64,000 bases of DNA from Butyrivibrio sp. INlla16 (GTDB taxonomy: Bacteria > Bacillota > Clostridia > Lachnospirales > Lachnospiraceae). Shown here piece after piece: positions 59,203 through 64,000 of this stretch; position 1 is the stretch's first letter, and the number at the start of each line of letters is the position of its first letter. The position numbers and the translations under genes are program-made. The notes below the pieces were generated by a model, which was not told the origin of the DNA, searched no databases, and saw only the letters and a list, made by a program, of their open reading frames with translations. The stretch is from assembly GCF_900104155.1 (NCBI RefSeq), contig NZ_FMYB01000024.1:1-64000 (forward strand), given 5' to 3'.

Positions 59203-59619
59203 ATGTTTACATATGAGCACAAGGTTCAATACTATGAAACAGACCAGATGGGCATTGTACACCATTCAAACTATATTCGATGGTTTGAATCAGCCAGAAT
59301 AGAATTCCTTAATGCTCTGGGCATCAGTTATGCGGCTATGGAGGAACATGGAATCATATCTCCGGTTCTTCATGTAGAGTGCGATTATAAAGATATGGTC
59401 AGATTTGGTGATACGGTAGTGATTACCGCTGATATAGTCAAATATAATGGTGTGAAGTTAGACTTGACCTATACGGTAACAGATAAATCAACCGGAAAGC
59501 TTAGAACAACGGGACTAAGCAAGCATTGCTTTTTGCATAAAGATGGTAAGCCTATGTCATTGAAAAGAGAACTCCCGGAACTGGATCAGTTGTTAATGAT
59601 TGATATGGAGCAGGTTTGA
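59203..59619 (+). CDS. YbgC/FadM-type acyl-CoA thioesterase
   Basis: This 138-residue hot-dog-fold protein begins EHKVQYYETDQMGIVHHSNYIRWFESARIEF (split by the active Asp in TDQMG near 15), the pattern of 4HBT/YbgC acyl-CoA thioesterases, followed by CDYKDMVRFGDTVVI. It hydrolyses short acyl-CoA or acyl-ACP. It starts 33 bp after recD2 with GGAGGG. No partner of acyl metabolism is adjacent. Confidence 0.9.
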   Translation: MFTYEHKVQYYETDQMGIVHHSNYIRWFESARIEFLNALGISYAAMEEHGIISPVLHVECDYKDMVRFGDTVVITADIVKYNGVKLDLTYTVTDKSTGKLRTTGLSKHCFLHKDGKPMSLKRELPELDQLLMIDMEQV

Positions 59620-59707
59620 TTAGTACGATCTGCTTTGAGAAATCAAAAGTTATCTTTGTAACTTACCCCAGAAATTCTCATGGCCTGATAAAGAGACTGT
59701 TCTATTA

Positions 59708-59768
59708 ATGTAATACTTGAAATTACATCAATCAGGTGCTATATTTGGTGTAATGACGGAGGTAACAT
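59708..59768. promoter_or_regulatory. two operator sites before Rrf2 gene
   Basis: ATGTAAT-N7-ATTACAT at 59708-59728 is a perfect inverted repeat. GTGTAAT-N7-GTAACAT at 59748-59768 is a weaker match with the same 7-N7-7 spacing and covers the ribosome binding site. The same motif lies before the gene at 60402, so these are the likely binding sites of the Rrf2 regulator encoded here. Confidence 0.7.
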
Positions 59769-59772
59769 TAAA

Positions 59773-60219
59773 ATGCAGATTTCAAGTAGATTTACAATGG
59801 GAGTTCATATCCTGACATGTATAGAGGTATTTAAAGACGATCACCAGCTGAACAGTGAGTTTATTGCTTCAAGCGTAGGAGCCAATCCAGTCATTATCCG
59901 TAAGATATTTGGGCAGATGAAGACTGCAGGGCTTATCTCGGTAAAGCGTGGAGGAAACGGAGGAGTTGAGCTGGCAAGACCGGTTGATGAAATATCTCTT
60001 TATGATATTTACAGTGCGGTAGAGAGCGTGGAAGATGAAGGACTCTTTCATTTTCATGAAAACCCTAACGCCAACTGTGAGGTTGGAAGGAACATGCATA
60101 AGTCCATGGACAAGCGGCTGAATCAGATACAAGCTGCTATGGAAAACGAGATGAAGGGCATGAAGCTTTCTGATGTAATCGAAGATACAAAAAAAGAAAT
60201 ATTGCTGGAAAGTAAATAA
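59773..60219 (+). CDS. Rrf2 family transcription regulator
   Basis: This 148-residue protein has the Rrf2 winged helix: FTMGVHILTCIEVF, EFIASSVGANPVIIRKIFGQM (recognition helix region), LISVKRGGNGGVELARP. The cluster-binding loop has only one cysteine (NANCEVGRNMH), not the three needed for an iron-sulfur cluster as in IscR or NsrR, so it is more like YwnA-type, single-Cys or ligand-independent members. It is probably autoregulated through the palindromes at 59708-59768 and represses the NTF2-like gene downstream. Confidence 0.9.
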   Translation: MQISSRFTMGVHILTCIEVFKDDHQLNSEFIASSVGANPVIIRKIFGQMKTAGLISVKRGGNGGVELARPVDEISLYDIYSAVESVEDEGLFHFHENPNANCEVGRNMHKSMDKRLNQIQAAMENEMKGMKLSDVIEDTKKEILLESK

Positions 60220-60222
60220 TAC

Positions 60223-60266
60223 AAAACGCCAGGAAGCGGTGAAATTGCCGTGGAATGGCGTTTTTT
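60223..60266 (+). terminator. terminator after Rrf2 gene
   Basis: AACGCCA (60225-60231) pairs with TGGCGTT, with inner GCGG/GCCG pairing, followed by six T. Confidence 0.8.
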
Positions 60267-60295
60267 AATGCTTTGAAAAAATGAAAAAAGTTTTG

Positions 60296-60366
60296 ATGTA
60301 ACTATTGACACTACAATTAAAAGGTGATATATTTACACCATCAGATGTAACTAATGCGATTACATC
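60296..60366 (+). promoter_or_regulatory. promoter with flanking Rrf2 operators
   Basis: TTGACA (60305-60310) and TATATT (60328-60333) are 17 bp apart. ATGTAAC-N7-ATTACAT at 60345-60365 lies just after the -10, over the likely start site. A weaker ATGTAAC-N7-ACTACAA at 60296-60316 covers the -35. Spacing and sequence match the sites before the Rrf2 gene, so repression by that protein is predicted. Confidence 0.75.
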
Positions 60367-60401
60367 AAATAAACGAAGAACATTTTCAGGAGGTAATTAT
60401 C

Positions 60402-61175
60402 ATGAGCAACATTCAGAAGGCATTGGAACTTATAAACATATTCGCATCAGGAGATGCAGATAAGGCTAAGGAGCTTTTGGCTGAAGGATACATCCAGCAC
60501 AACCTGGCTTATGGCACTGGCCGTGATGCATTTCTTGGAAGTATTCAGTATCTTGCAAGCGCACCGGTTAAGACGACTGTAGAAAATATCCGTGCCTACG
60601 AGGATGGCGATAAGGTCTATCTCCAGAGTGTATATAACTTTGCAGGAGCAGGAGAACAGGTTGGTTTTGATATATTCAGATTTGATGCTGATGGAAAGAT
60701 CTGTGAGCACTGGGATAACCTGGCAGCTAAGGCTGAGCCTAATCCTTCAGGACACACTCAGATTGATAACGTAGCACCTGTAAAGGATTTAGATAAAACA
60801 GAAGCAAACCGTGAGACTGTAAAGGGATTCTTGAATGATGTAATGATGGGCAAGGCTCCTGAAAAGACAGCTGACTACTTCAATAACGGAAAGTATATCC
60901 AGCATAATACCGGCATTGCTGATGGCCTTGAAGGACTTGGTGCTGCACTTGCAGCTTTGGCTGAGCAGGGTGTACAGATGATTTATTCTACTGTTCATCA
61001 GGTGCTTGCACAGGGCGATATGGTTCTTGCAGTATCAGAAGGAACTTTCGGCGGTGCACCTACAGCTTACTATGATCTCTGGAGAGTAGAGAACGGCAAG
61101 ATCGCAGAGCATTGGGATATCGTAGAGACTATTCCTGAGAAGGATACCTGGCAGAATCAGAACGGTAAATTCTAA
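60402..61175 (+). CDS. tandem NTF2-like (SnoaL-type) protein
   Basis: This 257-residue protein consists of two SnoaL/NTF2-like halves. The first has EGYIQHNLAYGTGRDAFL near 27-44 and FRFDADGKICEHWDNL near 94-109; the second has GKYIQHNTGIADGLEGLG near 162-179 and WRVENGKIAEHWDIVE near 228-243. Each half repeats the YIQHN and EHWD motifs that line the pocket of polyketide cyclase-like enzymes. ATG 60402 follows AGGAGG. It is under a strong promoter with Rrf2 operators, so it is probably induced by the signal sensed by that regulator. Confidence 0.85.
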   Translation: MSNIQKALELINIFASGDADKAKELLAEGYIQHNLAYGTGRDAFLGSIQYLASAPVKTTVENIRAYEDGDKVYLQSVYNFAGAGEQVGFDIFRFDADGKICEHWDNLAAKAEPNPSGHTQIDNVAPVKDLDKTEANRETVKGFLNDVMMGKAPEKTADYFNNGKYIQHNTGIADGLEGLGAALAALAEQGVQMIYSTVHQVLAQGDMVLAVSEGTFGGAPTAYYDLWRVENGKIAEHWDIVETIPEKDTWQNQNGKF

Positions 61176-61190
61176 ATACGTGTCTATATA

Positions 61191-61239
61191 GCCGGGAGGA
61201 AGTCTTTTGCTACTGAAGGATGGACTTCCGGCATTTTTG
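61191..61239 (+). terminator. terminator after NTF2-like gene
   Basis: GCCGG and GGAAGTC (61191-61204) pair with GACTTCCGGC (61223-61232), with a small bulge, followed by ATTTTTG. Confidence 0.75.
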
Positions 61240-61286
61240 AAAAAATGTCTTGGGAAGTATAACATCAAAATCGAGAGGGGTTTTGG

Positions 61287-62138
61287 ATGAATCAGGACGA
61301 AAGAAGAGACTATCTGATAAACAGACTGAAAACAGAGAGTCAGGAATATAAGAAAATACAGATCCCCGGATTGGCAACTGAAAAAAGGCAGTTGCTTCGT
61401 GCCCTGATGAATGTCCGTATGCCTGGTGAAATTGATCAGGATTTTTTGGATGTTCAAGATGCATATCTTAAAAATGCGCGGGATGAAAAGGGTGTCGTAA
61501 CTGTAGATGATATATCTTTTAATCAGGAAGGCATAGGAATCTGGAAAGGCGATATCACGCGTCTTCAGGTGGATGCTATCGTGAATGCAGCCAACAGTGG
61601 AATGACAGGATGCTATGTGGCTAATCATACCTGCATAGATAACTGCATTCATACTTATGCCGGAGTGCAGTTGCGTTATGAGTGTGCTCGTATCATGCAA
61701 AAGCAGGGGTATGAAGAGCCAACCGGTCAAGCTAAGATAACACCGGGATACAATCTCCCTGCAAAATATGTGTTGCATACTGTTGGACCGATTGTTCAGG
61801 AATCACTTACGGAAGAGCATGAGAGACTTCTTGCCTCATGCTACAGATCCTGTCTGGAGCTTGCAGATGAAAAAGGATTGGAGAGCGTGGCATTTTGCTG
61901 TATCTCTACCGGTGTATTTATGTTCCCCAACGAGAGAGCTGCTGAGATTGCAGTAAAGACAGTAAGAGATTTTATGAAGAAAGATACTTCAGTAAGCCTG
62001 CCCCGCATTTCTGATGCGGGGAGCCCCGCGGCTTTGAGCGAATCAAAGGAACGCAGAAGCGTTCCTTCCGTAAGGAAGGTGATTTTCAATGTTTTCAAAG
62101 ATTATGACGAGGAAATCTACCGAGAGCTACTCGGATAA
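61287..62138 (+). CDS. zinc-containing macrodomain (ADP-ribose hydrolase) of the SirTM type
   Basis: This 283-residue protein has a helical lead and a macrodomain: IGIWKGDITRLQVDAIVNAAN near 85-105, then GCYVANHTCIDNCIHTYAG near 110-128 holding the zinc-binding Cys/His typical of macrodomains paired with class M sirtuins, and CCISTGVFMFPNERAA near 207. It removes ADP-ribose from proteins modified by the sirtuin next to it. Between residues about 238 and 264 lies an extra segment encoded by a row of hairpins (62001-62079), inserted without breaking the frame. The gene overlaps the sirtuin gene by 50 bp. Confidence 0.9.
   Translation: MNQDERRDYLINRLKTESQEYKKIQIPGLATEKRQLLRALMNVRMPGEIDQDFLDVQDAYLKNARDEKGVVTVDDISFNQEGIGIWKGDITRLQVDAIVNAANSGMTGCYVANHTCIDNCIHTYAGVQLRYECARIMQKQGYEEPTGQAKITPGYNLPAKYVLHTVGPIVQESLTEEHERLLASCYRSCLELADEKGLESVAFCCISTGVFMFPNERAAEIAVKTVRDFMKKDTSVSLPRISDAGSPAALSESKERRSVPSVRKVIFNVFKDYDEEIYRELLG
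62001..62079. repeat. array of palindromes inserted in frame in the macrodomain gene
   Basis: Consecutive perfect inverted repeats: CCCCGCAT/ATGCGGGG (62001-62021), CTTTGA/TCAAAG (62032-62048), GGAACGC/GCGTTCC (62048-62065) and CCTTCC/GGAAGG (62064-62079), plus AGCC/GGCT between the first two. They encode a Ser/Arg/Pro-rich segment that splits a conserved region (KKDTSVS...KVIFNVF). The last arm also acts as the ribosome binding site of the sirtuin gene. Confidence 0.7.
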
Positions 62139-63060
62139 TATAAGTAAGCTTAAAGATGCAATAACATCCAGTGATGCCATAATCATAGGCGCAGGAGCAG
62201 GTCTGTCTACAGCTGCCGGATATACTTATTCCGGCGAACGTTTTAAGAAATACTTTGGAGACTTTGCAGAGCGTTTTGGCATCAGGGATATCTATTCCGG
62301 TGGGTTTTATCCATTTCCATCAGCTGAAATCAAGTGGGCTTGGTGGAGTAGACATGTATGGGTAAACCGCTATGCTCCGGCACCAAAGCCTGTTTATGAA
62401 GAGCTTTTTGAACTGGTGAAGGATAAAGACTACTATGTGATCTCAACAAATGTTGACAGCGCATTTATAAATGCTGGATTTGATGTGTCACGTCTGTTCT
62501 ACACTCAGGGTGATTATGGCCTTTTCCAGTGTACAAAACCATGCCACTATGAGACCTATGATAATAAAGAAGTCATCCGAAAAATGATCGAAGATCAGGG
62601 ATTCATCATAGAAGATGATGGTAATCTCACGATACCGCCGGAAGGTGTTCGTATGGAAGTAAGCACAGATTTGATTCCTTACTGTCCGAAGTGTGGCAGC
62701 CCTATGGATATCAACCTGCGCTGCGATGATACCTTTGTAGAGGATGAGCACTGGCATGTCGCAGCTGGCAGTTATGGAAATTTCCTGGCAAGGCACGGTA
62801 TCAAGGCAATGGGATTTTTTACAGAAGATACGACAGAGAAAGTGGATAAGGGTTATGATGGCAAAGTGCTTCTCATGGAATTTGGTATTGGCATGAACAC
62901 GCCTGGCATCATCAAGTATCCATTCTGGCAGTATACTTCACAAAATAAGAATGTCACCTATTCATGCATCAATATGGGAGAGGCTTATGCTCCTTCGGAT
63001 ATAGAAGATAGATCAATTTGTGTGGATGGGGATATTGCTGAGATTATAAAAGAGCTATAA
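62089..63060 (+). CDS. class M sirtuin (SirTM), protein ADP-ribosyltransferase
   Basis: This 323-residue protein has the Sir2 NAD-binding segment IIIGAGAGLSTAAGYTYSG near 32-50, STNVDSAFINAGFD near 122-135, and a zinc site (QCTKPC and YCPKCGSP). At the position of the catalytic histidine of deacetylase sirtuins the sequence is YTQGDYG, with Gln, the mark of SirTM enzymes, which ADP-ribosylate lipoyl carrier proteins instead of deacetylating. The usual GcvH-L and lipoate ligase genes are not in the window. ATG 62089 is preceded by GGAAGG at 62074-62079; ATG 62104 is an alternative. Confidence 0.9.
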   Translation: MFSKIMTRKSTESYSDNISKLKDAITSSDAIIIGAGAGLSTAAGYTYSGERFKKYFGDFAERFGIRDIYSGGFYPFPSAEIKWAWWSRHVWVNRYAPAPKPVYEELFELVKDKDYYVISTNVDSAFINAGFDVSRLFYTQGDYGLFQCTKPCHYETYDNKEVIRKMIEDQGFIIEDDGNLTIPPEGVRMEVSTDLIPYCPKCGSPMDINLRCDDTFVEDEHWHVAAGSYGNFLARHGIKAMGFFTEDTTEKVDKGYDGKVLLMEFGIGMNTPGIIKYPFWQYTSQNKNVTYSCINMGEAYAPSDIEDRSICVDGDIAEIIKEL

Positions 63061-63113
63061 ATAGTTATCATGGCACATCAACTTCCAATTTCCATTAGAA
63101 TCATTATTTCACC

Positions 63114-63137
63114 AGAGGATGCATTACAGCATCCTCT
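63114..63137 (+). terminator. terminator after SirTM, overlapping relaxase stop
   Basis: AGAGGATGC (63114-63122) and GCATCCTCT (63129-63137) form a perfect 9-bp stem followed by TTTCTTCCTTTT on the plus strand. The minus-strand relaxase stop codon lies in the loop. Confidence 0.7.
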
Positions 63138-64000
63138 TTTCTTCCTTTTGAACAGCTATATCTTGCAGGTGTTCCGTTGCCATTTTTTGAAGCTTTTGAA
63201 GTGTGACTTCTTTATCTCCTGCCTGGTGATATTGCTGTAGCATAGAGTCTCGCTGATTATGCATATTTTGCAGCTGAGTATCCAGCTCGTTAAGGTTAGT
63301 ATATTGTGGATTGATTCCCAGCCTCTGCAGCATATTTCTGGCACCGGTGTACAGGGTGAGCTCAGTATCATATTTGGTCTGGATAAGACGCTTGTTCTTA
63401 TTCCTGCGCAGCTTGTCATGATAGGGCTTGTTATCATAATACTGGTTCAGATATTTTATGGTCTGACTGAGCTCTTTTATCTCATGCTCCAGTGCGGCAA
63501 TATCTTCCTGCAGAGTGACCTTATCTTTATGGATGCGTTTGACATCGGCAGCCAGATCATCAAGTGATGCATAGCCATGTTCCTGAAGGATACGGTAGGA
63601 CTGGAATTCTGATTTCAGGTTCTGCTTATCTGCCCAGCGTTTCAGACCTGGCTTATCAGCAAATCGTTCCTGACTTGTATCAATGAACTGGGCAGGTTCT
63701 TCTATTGTTTTCTTAATACGGTCAGTCCGTTTCTGAGCCTTCAGTTCTATCTGTTCAGCTATACGTTTTTGTATCCGTTCTCTTGTAAAATCTTTACCAA
63801 GTGAACGTTCAGATCCGCGTACCCATCTTTCCATACCGTCCTTTCTGAAGGCGATGTATTTCAGGTCATATTCGCCCTTGGTCTCATAACCCATTTCGTG
63901 GACTTTTGAAAGAAACTGGGTATAGGTTAGAGATGTTCGGATTGCCTCATTGATATCTATGCGCATCTGCTGTTTCCAGGAGGTTCCCCTGCCAGCTTCG
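63124..64000 (-). CDS. MobA/MobL-type relaxase, C-terminal part (gene runs off the window)
   Basis: On the minus strand the frame stays open to the window edge, so the gene starts beyond 64000. The visible 292 residues include GTSWKQQMRIDINEAIRTS, FLSKVHEMGYETKGEYDLKY, RKDGMERWVRGSERSLGKDF and TRERIQKRIAEQ, the C-terminal flank of the relaxase domain in CTn/Tn1549-type MobA proteins, followed by long coiled-coil segments (about 145-290). The catalytic tyrosine and histidine motifs are outside the window. It nicks oriT and leads the DNA through the channel. Unlike all transfer genes it is on the minus strand and lies 35 kb from the helicase. Confidence 0.85.
   Translation of the reverse strand, partial: EAGRGTSWKQQMRIDINEAIRTSLTYTQFLSKVHEMGYETKGEYDLKYIAFRKDGMERWVRGSERSLGKDFTRERIQKRIAEQIELKAQKRTDRIKKTIEEPAQFIDTSQERFADKPGLKRWADKQNLKSEFQSYRILQEHGYASLDDLAADVKRIHKDKVTLQEDIAALEHEIKELSQTIKYLNQYYDNKPYHDKLRRNKNKRLIQTKYDTELTLYTGARNMLQRLGINPQYTNLNELDTQLQNMHNQRDSMLQQYHQAGDKEVTLQKLQKMATEHLQDIAVQKEEKRML

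Noticed and set aside
63061..63123. oriT between SirTM and relaxase
   Set aside because: This gap lies at the 3' end of the relaxase gene and holds only a terminator-like hairpin. oriT is more likely upstream of the relaxase start, outside the window.

Overview
The window is the interior of a large integrative and conjugative element (ICE) of the Tn1549/CTn type, most likely from a gut Clostridium-related Firmicute (Lachnospiraceae-like). The grounds are strong AGGAGG-type ribosome binding sites, frequent TTG/GTG starts, moderate GC, and the gene set Maff2, TrbL, PrgI, VirB4, CHAP/NlpC-type hydrolase, DUF4315, DUF4366, LtrC-like methylase/helicase and a MobA-like relaxase. No rRNA, tRNA or CRISPR array was seen. 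Neither end of the ICE is visible: the coupling protein should lie to the left and the relaxase gene runs off the right edge.

Layout. (1) 1-8.7 kb: a Tn554-like unit of two tyrosine recombinases, a larger degenerate recombinase-like protein, a TnpC-like helper and a nine-repeat zinc-ribbon protein in one overlapping operon, then a BrnT/BrnA toxin-antitoxin pair. Both edges carry clusters of GACAAAA motifs, so the unit may have inserted just upstream of Maff2. (2) 8.75-27.6 kb: the conjugation operon. Several intrinsic terminators or hairpins sit directly before ribosome binding sites with no room for a promoter, and a branched RNA plus tandem terminators precede the 2.4-kaa helicase. A tnpV gene with its own ribosome binding site is nested out of frame inside that helicase gene. 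(3) 27.6-38.7 kb: a defense island with an invertible type I restriction-modification locus (hsdM, split hsdS cassettes, a dedicated invertase, a second hsdS, DUF4238, hsdR) and a GmrSD-type DUF262/DUF1524 nuclease. Four copies of a 15-bp site in alternating orientation mark the shuffling points; the promoter-proximal hsdS is cut to its first half in this arrangement.

(4) 38.7-48.4 kb: a same-strand run of small cargo genes (HD hydrolases, AAA ATPase, DUF5131-DUF4186 fusion, ArsC-like, YjbR-like, flavodoxin, GNAT, flavin reductase, membrane proteins). (5) 48.5-61.2 kb: a TetR regulator divergent from a membrane protein with overlapping promoters, a radical SAM/SPASM protein, DUF2974 lipase, small alarmone synthetase, patatin, DegV, SCP2, nitroreductase, RecD2 helicase, thioesterase, and an Rrf2 regulator with paired operators before itself and before a tandem NTF2-like protein. 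(6) 61.2-64 kb: a zinc macrodomain/class M sirtuin pair whose macrodomain gene carries an in-frame array of hairpins, followed by the convergent 3' part of the relaxase gene.

The conjugation genes build a VirB4-powered type IV secretion channel with cell-wall hydrolases. The restriction and toxin-antitoxin genes protect or stabilise the element, and the large cargo between helicase and relaxase looks like accumulated host-adaptive metabolism. All function calls come from reading the sequence; no database search was run.
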